Origin: Sphingobacteriales bacterium UTBCD1
Lineage (GTDB): Bacteria > Bacteroidota > Bacteroidia > Chitinophagales > Chitinophagaceae
Assembly (NCBI GenBank): GCA_002066995.1
Contig: MWTC01000035.1
Location: forward strand, 1 to 64,000
Direction: 5' to 3'
Length of the DNA: 64,000 nt
Below, piece by piece: positions 36,846-45,925 of the stretch. The position numbers and the translations under genes are program-made. Every line of letters begins with the position of its first letter. Within the stretch, counting starts at the first letter, position 1. A model generated the notes under the pieces. That model was not told the origin of the DNA, ran no database searches, and saw nothing but the letters and a program-made list of their open reading frames with translations.

Positions 36846-37063
36846 TCGGCAATAACAGCATTTTAGTATCTGATCTTCCGGAAATATTTTGATGGACGCT
36901 TCCATAAAATAACACAAGAATTTTTGCGTTTAGAATCAAGAAGGTTTATTGCTTAAATTTTTTCATGAAAATGATGGAAGAGTTGTCTGTGGTAAGCAAA
37001 GAATTTGTAGCCGAAGAACTACATGCATAATAGATATTTCCCATCAGTATAAAACGGACCGGC

Positions 37064-37079
37064 GATGTAATTTTACATC
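37064..37079. promoter_or_regulatory. Perfect palindrome overlapping the promoter of the first response regulator
   Basis: GATGTAA (37064-37070) and TTACATC (37073-37079) are perfect inverted repeats around TT. The middle, TAATTTTA, resembles a -7 element. The site lies 15 bases before the ATG at 37094, so a bound protein would block transcription. Autoregulation by the adjacent LuxR-type regulator is one possibility. Confidence 0.55.
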
Positions 37080-37093
37080 ATAAAAAAACTACT

Positions 37094-37726
37094 ATGAGCA
37101 AGATCACCATCCTGTTAGTTGACGACCATAAACTGGTCAGAGATTCATGGGCATTCATCCTTAACAGCGATCCACATTTTAAAGTGATTGCAGAAACCAG
37201 CGACGGCGAAGAAGCTGTTGATCTGGCCAGGGAGAAAAATCCGGATATTGTTTTGATGGACATCAATATGGCGCCCATCAACGGGTTTGAGGCAACCAAA
37301 CTTATCCGAAAGCAGTCGCCTTCGTCACAAGTCATTGGAGTATCCATGCACAGCATGCCGGTTTATGCAAAAAAAATGATACAGTGCGGGGCGCTGGGTT
37401 ATGTGACGAAAAATTCGTCAAAAGAAGAATTGATGGAAGCGATAATCGAAGTGAATAAGGGGCATAAATATATCTGCAGCGAAGTAAAAGATATTATAGC
37501 CCAGCATGAACTGGAGGACAGCGGCCAGCCGGATATTAATACTTTATCCCGCAGGGAACTTGATATTGCCGAATTGATAAGAGATGGACTTTCATCACGT
37601 GAGATTGGATTAAAGCTGGACATTTCTTTAAAGACAGTGGAAGTACACAGGTATAATATTCTGAAAAAACTGCAATTGAAAAACACTGCTTCCCTGGTTA
37701 ATTTTGTCAACGCACATGGGTTGTAA
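37094..37726 (+). CDS. NarL/FixJ-type response regulator
   Basis: This 210-residue protein has an N-terminal receiver (acidic pocket D10-D11, phosphoacceptor D56 in VLMDINMAP, K near the end of YVTKNSS) and a C-terminal LuxR helix-turn-helix (LSRRELDIAELIRDGLSSRE, KTVEVHRYNILKKL). It is phosphorylated by a HisKA_3 kinase, most likely the neighbour at 37893. A palindrome overlaps its promoter. Confidence 0.93.
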   Translation: MSKITILLVDDHKLVRDSWAFILNSDPHFKVIAETSDGEEAVDLAREKNPDIVLMDINMAPINGFEATKLIRKQSPSSQVIGVSMHSMPVYAKKMIQCGALGYVTKNSSKEELMEAIIEVNKGHKYICSEVKDIIAQHELEDSGQPDINTLSRRELDIAELIRDGLSSREIGLKLDISLKTVEVHRYNILKKLQLKNTASLVNFVNAHGL

Positions 37727-37825
37727 ATGATAAATGCAGATTGTTAATAAGATTGATCCGGCCGTTGTTGACCCGCTTCTCACATTGTATAGGTTAAGAT
37801 TTAAAAAAACAGATTTTTTTACTGC

Positions 37826-37855
37826 TTGCCGGTTAGGTTAAGAGAAATAATTTTG
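37826..37855 (+). promoter_or_regulatory. Promoter of the multi-PAS kinase
   Basis: TTG (37826-37828), a 19-base spacer and TAATTTTG (37848-37855) match the Bacteroidota promoter very well. The ATG is 37 bases further on. Confidence 0.7.
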
Positions 37856-37892
37856 CATTGTAAAAAGAGATTATGCATCCAAGCCATCCTTT

Positions 37893-40800
37893 ATGAAAAA
37901 AAGACAGTTGAGGCTCCTGCCTGCCATGCTTTTATTGCTGGGAACGTTTACCGTCATAAGCGTTTATATTGTCGCCAGGATCAGTAGTAAGGAAAAAAAG
38001 GCGACTTCAATTGCCAATGAAGGTATGCGCTATGTAAATCAAATGAGCCATTTGGAAAACGCAGTTCAGTACCATCTGGAATCATTGGGAGGTTATGTTC
38101 ATGGAGGGGATAAAAATAATGTAAAGAAAGCATACGCTTCACTAGAGCTTAGCCTGCAGGTTTTTGATTCTGTAAAAAACAACTTAAAAAATGAACCCGG
38201 CCTGAAACAGGATCTGGATTCTTTGGAGTATTATTTAAATAAGAGGGATTCCCTTTCTGCTCAGATCATTTCTACGGGTAAAGAAAAAGGCCTTCAGGAA
38301 GCTATTGCTGCATTCAGCGGTGTACCCGTATATAAATATTTCAACGAAATATTTACTTCTGTTCGCCAGATGCAGTATAAAGTGATGCAGCAGGTCCAGC
38401 TGGATATCAATGCGAATGCAAAATCTATTGATCAGTTCAGGGCAGTTCTCAGCATACCGGTTTTTCTTGCATTTCTGATTGTTTTTTTGATCTTCCGCAG
38501 TTTCTTACTGAATTTCTCAGTAAGCAAACGGGTGGAAAGGCAGTTGAAAAATTACAATGATGAACTGCAGGAAAATATTGCAAATAAAACTGCTGAGATC
38601 AGGCAAAGTGAAGAAAGATACCGGACACTGGTGGAACAGGCTTCAGATGCAATAGTCATCACTGATTTAGACGGGAACCTGCTTGACGTAAATGACAGCA
38701 CCTGCAAAATGTCTGGGTATTCCAGGGAAGAATTGCTCAGATTAAATATAAGAGACCTGGTAATACAAGAAAGTGAGAACCAGGTACAGGATGCAATGGA
38801 CCGGCTGGTTCAGGGAGAACAACTTTTAAATGAAAGAAAAGCCAGAAAGAAAGACGGAACGTATGTTTTTATTGAAAGCAATACCCGTTTGATCACTGAT
38901 GGACGTGTATTGACTATCAACAGGGACATTACTGAAAGAAAAAAAACGGAAGAAGCTTTAAAGGCCAGCGAATTTAATAACAGGCTGGTGGTCGAAAATA
39001 AGATTCTGGGAGTGGGATGGTGTTCTCCCGAAGGAGTAGTGACAAATGCCAACAAGGCTTTGTGTGAAATGCTGGAGAGCTCTCCTGATGAAATAAAGGG
39101 AAAACATTTTATTGATTTTTCCCATCCGGATGATATACGGGAAGAATATGACATGCTGGATAAAATGGCCAGGGGTGAAATAAATAATTATGTGATTGAA
39201 AAGCGAGTCATGAAAAAATCGGGGATTTATTTCTGGGCAGAAGTGAATGTTACATGTTATCGTAAACCCGGAACAGGGGCTATTGATTTCTTTATTGCTC
39301 TTTTGCATGATATCCACCAGCAGAAAAAATTTGAAGAAGAATTGAAGGCTTCTGAAAAAAAATTAAGACAGGTATTGACCAGCTACGGAGACATGTTTTA
39401 TGTGGTGGATAAACAAGGTAAGATCATTTTGATCAATGAACTTGCTAAGAACAGCCTTTCAGTTTTTTGGGGTAAGCCGGTGGACCTCGGCGGCTATTTG
39501 CCTGACCTGACACCAGAAACGAATAAAGAATTATTAAAAGAAAGGCTTCAGAAAGTTTTGAATGGCGAAACAATGGAATATGAATCACTGGTCAATCTGC
39601 CTGGGCATTCGGCATGGTACCTGGTGAATATGTTCCCGGTGAAAGATGATGAAGGGATCATTTATGGAGTTTATATTTATACAAGAGATATATCAGCCAG
39701 GAAAACAGCTGAAGAAAAGCTGCGCCAGTCTGTCAATCGTTTTGCAATGATCAGTCTTGCCGTTAATGATGCATTGTGGGAATGGGATCTTGAAACAGGA
39801 GAACTGTGGGCCAATGAGACGCATCAGAGATTATACGGATTGACCATGGAGGACCCGGTTCCGACTGAAGAAGTATGGCTGGAACATGTTCACCCCGATG
39901 AAAGGGCCGAAATGAAAAAGAAGCAGGTCGAATCATTGCAATCCGATAAAACTATTTTCACTTCCGAGTACAGGTTTAAACCAAAGGGCAGCAGTGAATA
40001 TAAATATGTATATGACCGTACTTTCATCCTCAGGAATGATAAAGGAGAGCCTTTGAAAAAAATGGGAAGCATGGTGGATATTACAGAGAGGATAAGAATG
40101 GAAGAAGAGTTAAAAGAAGCTGAAACTAAATTCAGAACGCTGGTAGAGCAATCCCTGGTGGGTGTATATATTGTTCAGGACGGGGTTTATGCTTATGCAA
40201 ATCCCTGCCTGGCAGAGATGATGGGCTATACTCAGTCAGAAATGATACGGACTTTTCCAGTGGATCATGTGGTTCATCCGGATCACCGGCAAATTGTAGC
40301 TGATAACATTCGCATTCGGATGGAGGGTAAAGTTGAAAGTGTCCATTACGAGATTAATGCAATGAAAAAGAATGGTGAAGTTTTCCCGATAGAGCTTTTC
40401 GGAACCCGGACCCTTTACCAGGGCAGGCCTGCAATCATTGGCACTTTACTGGATGTTTCGGTCAGGAAGAGAGCGGAAAATGAATTAAAGCGAAGTGAAG
40501 AACGCTACCGGACATTGGTGGAGCAGGCATCTGATTATATTATGATCACAGACCCGGATGGTAATTTTATTGATGTGAATCCCAGCTTGTGTAAGGCTTT
40601 GGGTTATGAAAGGGAAAAACTTTTGAAAATGGAGGCAAATGAAATTTTTGATCCATTGCAGGTAAAAGAAGAGCCGCTCCAGTTTGACCTGCTCGTAACC
40701 GGGATATCCATTATCCGGGAAAGGAAGATGCTCAGTAAAGAAGGAGAACTAATTGATGTGGAAATAAATAAAAAGATGCTCCCGGATGGGAGAGTGCTTT

Positions 40801-41885
40801 CTATTTCAAGGGATATTCGTGCAAGGAAAAAAGCAGAAGCTGAAATCAGGAAAGCCAAGGAATTATCGGATCATATTATTGACAGCTTACCGGGAGTCTT
40901 TTATCTTTTTGATGAAAACGGAATTTTTTTGAGATGGAATAAACGGTTTGAAATGATTACAGGATATACCGGAACTGAAGTTCTTAACATGCGTCCCTGG
41001 CAGTTTTTTGAAGGAGAGGAAGTGGAATATATTTCTGAGAGAATTAAAGGCGTGTTACAGAAAGGATACAATGAGGCGGAAGCGCATTTTGTTACCAAAG
41101 AAGGAAAAAAGATCCCGTTTTTTTTCAGTGCTGAAAGAATTCTTTATGAAGACAGGGTTTGCATCGTAGGGCATGGCCTTGATATATCCGAAAGGAAAAA
41201 AGCAGCAGAACAATTGGAAGAATCTTATGAAGCCATCAGGCGTTTGTCGGAGCATCTCCAGAATGTGCGGGAAGAAGAACGGGCACATATTGCACGGGAG
41301 ATTCATGATGAACTGGGACAACAACTTACCGTTTTGAAAATGGATGTTTCCTGGCTCAATAAAAAACTGCAGCATACGGGAGAGGATATTGATCAAAAAT
41401 TAGAAGATCTGCTCGGGTTGATTGACAGCACTGTCAAAACAGTTAGAAGAATATCTTCAGAACTCCGCCCGAGTTTGCTGGACGATATGGGTTTAGTGCC
41501 TGCCATGGAATGGCATTTGAAAGAATTTGAGAAAAGAGTTTTGGTGAAAACAAAGTTCAAATCATTTTCAGATGATATAAATTTGCCGAATACGGTCAAG
41601 ACCGGCCTCTTCCGTATTTTCCAGGAATCCCTTACCAATGTTGCCCGTCATGCTGATGCTAAAAAAGTGGATGTAAATATTGAAAATGAAAATGGGAATA
41701 TAGTACTTTGTATTAAAGATGACGGTAAAGGGATTGATTTGGAAAAAGCAAAAGCAAAAAAGACATTGGGTATCCTGGGAATGCAGGAACGGATATATAT
41801 GATGGGCGGGAATTATGAAATCAAAAGCAATCCCGGTAAAGGAACAAAGATCATTGTATCGGTTCCCTACGCCGGATCAAATTAA
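37893..41885 (+). CDS. Membrane sensor histidine kinase with CHASE3-like region and seven PAS domains
   Basis: The protein has 1330 residues. TM1 is at about 9-29 and TM2 at about 185-207, with a helical CHASE3-like sensor between. PAS-type domains start near residues 240, 360, 487, 616, 743, 868 and 990. PAS1 and PAS6 share SEERYRTLVEQASD, showing internal duplication. The HisKA_3 helix has the phosphoacceptor H1138 in REIHDELGQQLTVLK, followed by a HATPase with IFQESLTNVARHADA and DDGKGI. It is a NarX/LytS-type partner for LuxR regulators, with one on each side. Very many cytosolic sensory domains suggest integration of several signals. Confidence 0.93.
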   Translation: MKKRQLRLLPAMLLLLGTFTVISVYIVARISSKEKKATSIANEGMRYVNQMSHLENAVQYHLESLGGYVHGGDKNNVKKAYASLELSLQVFDSVKNNLKNEPGLKQDLDSLEYYLNKRDSLSAQIISTGKEKGLQEAIAAFSGVPVYKYFNEIFTSVRQMQYKVMQQVQLDINANAKSIDQFRAVLSIPVFLAFLIVFLIFRSFLLNFSVSKRVERQLKNYNDELQENIANKTAEIRQSEERYRTLVEQASDAIVITDLDGNLLDVNDSTCKMSGYSREELLRLNIRDLVIQESENQVQDAMDRLVQGEQLLNERKARKKDGTYVFIESNTRLITDGRVLTINRDITERKKTEEALKASEFNNRLVVENKILGVGWCSPEGVVTNANKALCEMLESSPDEIKGKHFIDFSHPDDIREEYDMLDKMARGEINNYVIEKRVMKKSGIYFWAEVNVTCYRKPGTGAIDFFIALLHDIHQQKKFEEELKASEKKLRQVLTSYGDMFYVVDKQGKIILINELAKNSLSVFWGKPVDLGGYLPDLTPETNKELLKERLQKVLNGETMEYESLVNLPGHSAWYLVNMFPVKDDEGIIYGVYIYTRDISARKTAEEKLRQSVNRFAMISLAVNDALWEWDLETGELWANETHQRLYGLTMEDPVPTEEVWLEHVHPDERAEMKKKQVESLQSDKTIFTSEYRFKPKGSSEYKYVYDRTFILRNDKGEPLKKMGSMVDITERIRMEEELKEAETKFRTLVEQSLVGVYIVQDGVYAYANPCLAEMMGYTQSEMIRTFPVDHVVHPDHRQIVADNIRIRMEGKVESVHYEINAMKKNGEVFPIELFGTRTLYQGRPAIIGTLLDVSVRKRAENELKRSEERYRTLVEQASDYIMITDPDGNFIDVNPSLCKALGYEREKLLKMEANEIFDPLQVKEEPLQFDLLVTGISIIRERKMLSKEGELIDVEINKKMLPDGRVLSISRDIRARKKAEAEIRKAKELSDHIIDSLPGVFYLFDENGIFLRWNKRFEMITGYTGTEVLNMRPWQFFEGEEVEYISERIKGVLQKGYNEAEAHFVTKEGKKIPFFFSAERILYEDRVCIVGHGLDISERKKAAEQLEESYEAIRRLSEHLQNVREEERAHIAREIHDELGQQLTVLKMDVSWLNKKLQHTGEDIDQKLEDLLGLIDSTVKTVRRISSELRPSLLDDMGLVPAMEWHLKEFEKRVLVKTKFKSFSDDINLPNTVKTGLFRIFQESLTNVARHADAKKVDVNIENENGNIVLCIKDDGKGIDLEKAKAKKTLGILGMQERIYMMGGNYEIKSNPGKGTKIIVSVPYAGSN

Positions 41886-41905
41886 TCAATGCAGAACCTC
41901 CTTCT

Positions 41906-42535
41906 ATGATCAGAATATTAATTGCAGATGATCATGCAATAGTACGTAAGGGATTAAAACAGATTTTGCTGGAAGAATATCCGACTTCCAAGATCGGCGA
42001 GGCGGGTGATGCGGAAGCATTGATAGCAGATATCCTGCATGAAGAATGGGATGTGGTGATCTGTGATATGAACATGCCCGGGCGCAGTGGCCTGGATGCA
42101 CTCAGCCAGATCCGGCATACCAATCCCAGGCTTCCCGTTTTAATCCTGAGCATGTATCCCGAAGATCAATATGCCTTACGGGTATTGAAAGCAGGAGCTT
42201 CAGGATACCTGGCAAAAGAAACTGTACACGAGGAACTGATCAAAGCAATCAGAACGGTATTATCCGGCAGAAAATATATCACTTCTTCCATTGCCGAAAA
42301 ACTGGTGGAATCGTTCAATGATGATTCAGGAAAAATGCCACATGAACTATTGTCAGACCGGGAGTTTGATGTATTTAAATTACTGGCTATCGGGAAATCA
42401 GTTTCTGAGATAGCAGAACAACTCTCTCTCAGCGCCACCACTATCAGTACCTACCGGTCAAGAATCATGGAGAAGATGAATATGAAGTCAAACGCAGAGC
42501 TGGCACGATATGCGCTGGAGAATAAGATCGTGTAA
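41906..42535 (+). CDS. NarL/FixJ-type response regulator
   Basis: This 209-residue protein has a receiver with D8-D9 and phosphoacceptor D54 in VVICDMNMPG. The LuxR helix-turn-helix is in LSDREFDVFKLLAIGKSVSE and TTISTYRSRIMEKMN. It starts 20 bases after the large kinase gene and is the most likely direct partner. Confidence 0.94.
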   Translation: MIRILIADDHAIVRKGLKQILLEEYPTSKIGEAGDAEALIADILHEEWDVVICDMNMPGRSGLDALSQIRHTNPRLPVLILSMYPEDQYALRVLKAGASGYLAKETVHEELIKAIRTVLSGRKYITSSIAEKLVESFNDDSGKMPHELLSDREFDVFKLLAIGKSVSEIAEQLSLSATTISTYRSRIMEKMNMKSNAELARYALENKIV

Positions 42536-42898
42536 ATTCATTTGGTAAAACGGTTATCATTCCGTTCAGATAACTTCCGGGAGATGTGAGGTATGAAGTT
42601 TTAACTAAGGGTAATTAATACCTAAAAGATATGGCTTACCCAAAAGGACGCCCTGCTGCCAGGAAATAAGTCCGGAATATTTTTTTAAAGTTGTAATATT
42701 TTTTCATTTAAGACTTCAGTGCTGCCCTGAAGGGTAATGTTTTTCTTTTTATGAGCCTATACCTGCTGTAGCATTCAGTCACGAAGCCTTGTGGCGTTTC
42801 AGCTACAAAAAAATGGTCATATAATGTACGTCATCTAACACTCTTGTACTATTCCCCGTTACCTGATCAAATTTTATTTTGGCATGAGAATAATTCTG
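42536..42898. other. 363-base intergenic region between signalling genes
   Basis: No supported gene. It contains a hairpin at 42714-42732 (CTTCAG with CTGAAG, seven-base loop) followed within eight bases by a T-rich stretch, a possible weak terminator for the regulator gene. A 12-codon ORF at 42631 is not convincing. Confidence 0.5.
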
Positions 42899-43273
42899 AT
42901 GAAAAAGGAAAAGCTGCTGATACTTATAGTGGACGACAATATTAATTTTGTCAAACGGATCGTCAGCATGATTGAAGACCTCGATAATATCGGGTATATC
43001 AATGTGGCGGCCGATTATGAGGAAGCGGTAAAACTCCTGGAAGAAATGCCGGATCTTGTTTTGCTGGATATAAACCTGCCCGGGAAAAGCGGTATCGAAT
43101 TACTGCGCCGTATCAAGGAATCGGGAAGTGAAACCGAAGTGATCATGATCACCAATCATGCGGATGGATATTACAGGAAAGTGTGCAAAGATTTAGGAGC
43201 GGAATATTTTTTGGATAAGACAAATGATTTTGCAAAAGTGCCGGAAATCATCAGTAAAGTCCATCCTTATTAA
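42899..43273 (+). CDS. Stand-alone receiver-domain response regulator
   Basis: This is a CheY-like protein of 124 residues from the ATG at 42899 (the frame runs from 42884, adding RIIL). The acidic pair is D12-D13 and the phosphoacceptor is D57 in LVLLDINLPGKSG. It has no output domain, so it acts through protein contacts or as a phosphate sink. It lies 76 bases before the second kinase gene. Confidence 0.9.
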   Translation: MKKEKLLILIVDDNINFVKRIVSMIEDLDNIGYINVAADYEEAVKLLEEMPDLVLLDINLPGKSGIELLRRIKESGSETEVIMITNHADGYYRKVCKDLGAEYFLDKTNDFAKVPEIISKVHPY

Positions 43274-43349
43274 TTTTGTATTGATATTACAGAGATTGCT
43301 GATAATTTTGAGAAAGGAAAAATGATAGACAGAGGAATAATTTGAATAT

Positions 43350-45545
43350 ATGAAGATCAAGTGGTCAACGTTGAGAAAAATTATAGGAACTGCGGGGCCT
43401 GAACAGGTTTTTCTTTCATTGATTGATAATAACGGGAACATTCTTGGCGCAAATGCGAAGATGAGGAAGTTACTTCATCTCAGGGAGCCGGGTCAGCAAC
43501 AATCAAATTTTTTCAAAGCCGTTCATCCTTCACAGGCTGACGCATTCAAAAATATGATCCGCCTGGTGGCCAGTGAAGGTGTACGGCAAAGCATGGATCT
43601 GCAATTACGGAACGGGACTGATCAGCCCATGAAATGGGAAGTAAACCGAATAGTAAAAGATACCGGTGATGACGGAAGATTTCTCTGTATAGGGTATAAG
43701 CTGAACGAGAGGGAGAGTACAGATGATCCTGTATCTTTTAGAGCAGCGAATTACCAGAAGATCTTTCAAAGCCTGAATGCCGGCATACTTTTAAATAATG
43801 CAAATGGTGAAATTATTACTGCCAATAAGAAAGCGTCTGAAATTTTCCGGACAACACAGGAACGCTTATGCCGGTTAAATAATATTGAAGACCTATGGAA
43901 TACCGCCTGGAACATAACAACAGAAGAGGGCGCAAAGGTTTTCTACAATGATAACCCGGTCAGGAAAGCGCTCTGCACCGGAAAGGCTCAGGAATCCACT
44001 TTGGTTATAGTCATGAAAAACGGGGAGAAACGCTGGATTCATTTCGATTCACAACCCTTATTTAGGCCGGATGAAACAGTACCCTTTTCTGTTGTTTCCA
44101 ATATCATTGATGTTACTAAAGAAAATAATTTCTTTGTTGAATTAAAGGAACTGGATACAATCCTTAAAGTCTTTATTGACAGGTCCCCGAATCATGCCTG
44201 GATAGTGGATGCGGATGAGAACCTCGTTTATGCAAGCGGTTCTTTTTATGACTATTTTGGCATTGATAAAAAAGAGATAGCCGGGAAAAAGATAAGGGAA
44301 ATAATACCGGATGCCGTTGCTAACGCTCTTTATGAAAAACATGTACAGGTATTAAAAACGGGAGTGCCGGTAGAAACGGAGGAAAAAGTAAAACTGGCCG
44401 ACGGTACAAAGCTCATCTTTCATGTTACTATTTTTCCTATCGAAAGCCCTTCGGGGAAAAAACATGTTGGCGGCCACGCTGTCAATCTCGCTGATAAATA
44501 TAAAATCGAAAAGCAACTGAGAGAAACAAATGACCGGTTATTGAATTACGGCAGGGCTGTTACTGATGCCATCTGGGATTGGGACATGCAGAAAGGCACA
44601 ACGTTCCGGAATGATAATTTGATGAATATGATCGGATACCCGAACGAGGAAGCGAAAGGGATTTCCTGGTGGATCCGGCGTATTCATCCAGATGACAGGA
44701 ATAGAGTCAGCGATAAGATCAAAGAGATTACAGAGCGTAATGAAAGCACCTGGGAAGACGAATATCGTTTCAAATGCGCCGACGGCTCTTATAAAAGTAT
44801 CCGGGACCGGGGATTTGTAATTTATGAAAATGGTCTGCCTGTAAGAATGATCGGATCTTTGCAGGATATCACCGGCATAAAGCAACTCGAAGACCAGCTG
44901 ACACAGGAAAAGTTACAGCGGCAGAAGGAGATTTCCGAATCTGTAATCCGGGCTCAGGAAAGAGAACGCAGAAGGATAGGCCAGGAACTACATGATAATG
45001 TAAACCAGGTACTCACTTCAGCAAAACTTTTTATTGAAATGCTGCATCCTCCAGGAAAAGAAGAGCAGGAGATCAGGGAGAGAAGTATTGAATATATCCT
45101 AACTGCAATCAATGAAATCAGGAAGTTATCCCGTGAACTATCTGTGCCTGAACTTCAGGATAAAAGCCTTATTGATGTTATTGGTAAGCTGGCAGATGAT
45201 ATTAATGCCTCGGGAAAAATAAAAATAAAATTTGTTCATGATGCTGAATGTGATCTGCTCAGCCCCGGGAAAAAGACCATTCTATTCCGTATCCTGCAGG
45301 AGCAGATAAAGAATATCATTAATTACAGTAAGGCAGAAGAAACGATCATCACGCTCGAATGTAAGAAAGACAAGGCACAGCTAACGATAAAAGATAATGG
45401 TATTGGCTTTGATGCTGCACATACCAGGTCTGGTGCAGGACTAGCAAATATTTATGACCGTGCCAACTTTTATAATGGATCGGTAGATCTGGTTACAGCG
45501 CCGGGCAAGGGATGTACTTTGACAGTGAAGATACCTGTTTCGTAA
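43350..45545 (+). CDS. Cytosolic multi-PAS sensor histidine kinase (HisKA_3)
   Basis: This 731-residue protein has no membrane segment. It has about four PAS-type domains (beginning near residues 20, 127, 268 and 395), the last of PAS_3 type (AIWDWDMQKGTTFRND). The phosphoacceptor is H548 in IGQELHDNVNQVL. The ATPase N-box is unusual, LQEQIKNIINYSKAEE, with KDNGIGFD and GAGLANIYDR. The stand-alone receiver just upstream is a likely partner. Confidence 0.92.
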   Translation: MKIKWSTLRKIIGTAGPEQVFLSLIDNNGNILGANAKMRKLLHLREPGQQQSNFFKAVHPSQADAFKNMIRLVASEGVRQSMDLQLRNGTDQPMKWEVNRIVKDTGDDGRFLCIGYKLNERESTDDPVSFRAANYQKIFQSLNAGILLNNANGEIITANKKASEIFRTTQERLCRLNNIEDLWNTAWNITTEEGAKVFYNDNPVRKALCTGKAQESTLVIVMKNGEKRWIHFDSQPLFRPDETVPFSVVSNIIDVTKENNFFVELKELDTILKVFIDRSPNHAWIVDADENLVYASGSFYDYFGIDKKEIAGKKIREIIPDAVANALYEKHVQVLKTGVPVETEEKVKLADGTKLIFHVTIFPIESPSGKKHVGGHAVNLADKYKIEKQLRETNDRLLNYGRAVTDAIWDWDMQKGTTFRNDNLMNMIGYPNEEAKGISWWIRRIHPDDRNRVSDKIKEITERNESTWEDEYRFKCADGSYKSIRDRGFVIYENGLPVRMIGSLQDITGIKQLEDQLTQEKLQRQKEISESVIRAQERERRRIGQELHDNVNQVLTSAKLFIEMLHPPGKEEQEIRERSIEYILTAINEIRKLSRELSVPELQDKSLIDVIGKLADDINASGKIKIKFVHDAECDLLSPGKKTILFRILQEQIKNIINYSKAEETIITLECKKDKAQLTIKDNGIGFDAAHTRSGAGLANIYDRANFYNGSVDLVTAPGKGCTLTVKIPVS

Positions 45546-45624
45546 CCGGATGATTTAGATTGGAAAATAAAGGAACGGAACCAACGGAGCAATTAAAGGT
45601 CAGCTAATTCAGGGGCTTATAAAA

Positions 45625-45756
45625 TTAACCTCTGAAATGGCCGCTGCTGTACTGCGGGTTAGAAGGGCATCCGTACCTGTTGCGTGAAGAAAAGCAGGAG
45701 CTGAAAATAACCGCCAGCACAAGGATCATCAGGAGTGCAAAAACTTTGTTTCTCAT
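45625..45756 (-). CDS. Small lipoprotein (43 residues)
   Basis: This short gene was found by reading the gap after the kinase. MRNKVFALLMILVLAVIFSS precedes the lipobox cysteine C21. The mature peptide is only about 22 residues: FSSRNRYGCPSNPQYSSGHF and RG. The YGCPSN motif with a second cysteine resembles small lipoproteins of Bacteroidota. TATATTTG on the minus strand at 45810-45803 could serve as its promoter, 47 bases upstream. Function is unknown. Confidence 0.65.
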   Translation of the reverse strand: MRNKVFALLMILVLAVIFSSCFSSRNRYGCPSNPQYSSGHFRG

Positions 45757-45802
45757 TTTGGAATATTTGTTAGGTTAACGAAAAAGTCAGGTAATTATTT
45801 TG

Positions 45803-45810
45803 CAAATATA
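45803..45810 (-). promoter_or_regulatory. -7 element for the small lipoprotein gene
   Basis: TATATTTG on the minus strand matches TAnnTTTG. The -33 region is weak. Confidence 0.45.
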
Positions 45811-45875
45811 CTATCTCTATAGAACTTAGTATTGTCTCTTAAGTTCAGGGATAGTTTCAGGTAAAAACAAACTAT

Positions 45876-45883
45876 TATATTTG
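45876..45883 (+). promoter_or_regulatory. -7 element for the exonuclease gene
   Basis: TATATTTG on the plus strand, 42 bases before the exonuclease ATG, matches TAnnTTTG. The -33 region is weak. Confidence 0.45.
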
Positions 45884-45925
45884 CTGCTCTGAATAATGAG
45901 AGGAAGAGCATAATCACAAATTCCT

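Noticed and set aside
42631-42669. 12-codon ORF MAYPKGRPAARK in the signalling gap
   Set aside because: It resembles a small basic peptide, but it is too short, has no visible promoter or context, and such ORFs are expected by chance.
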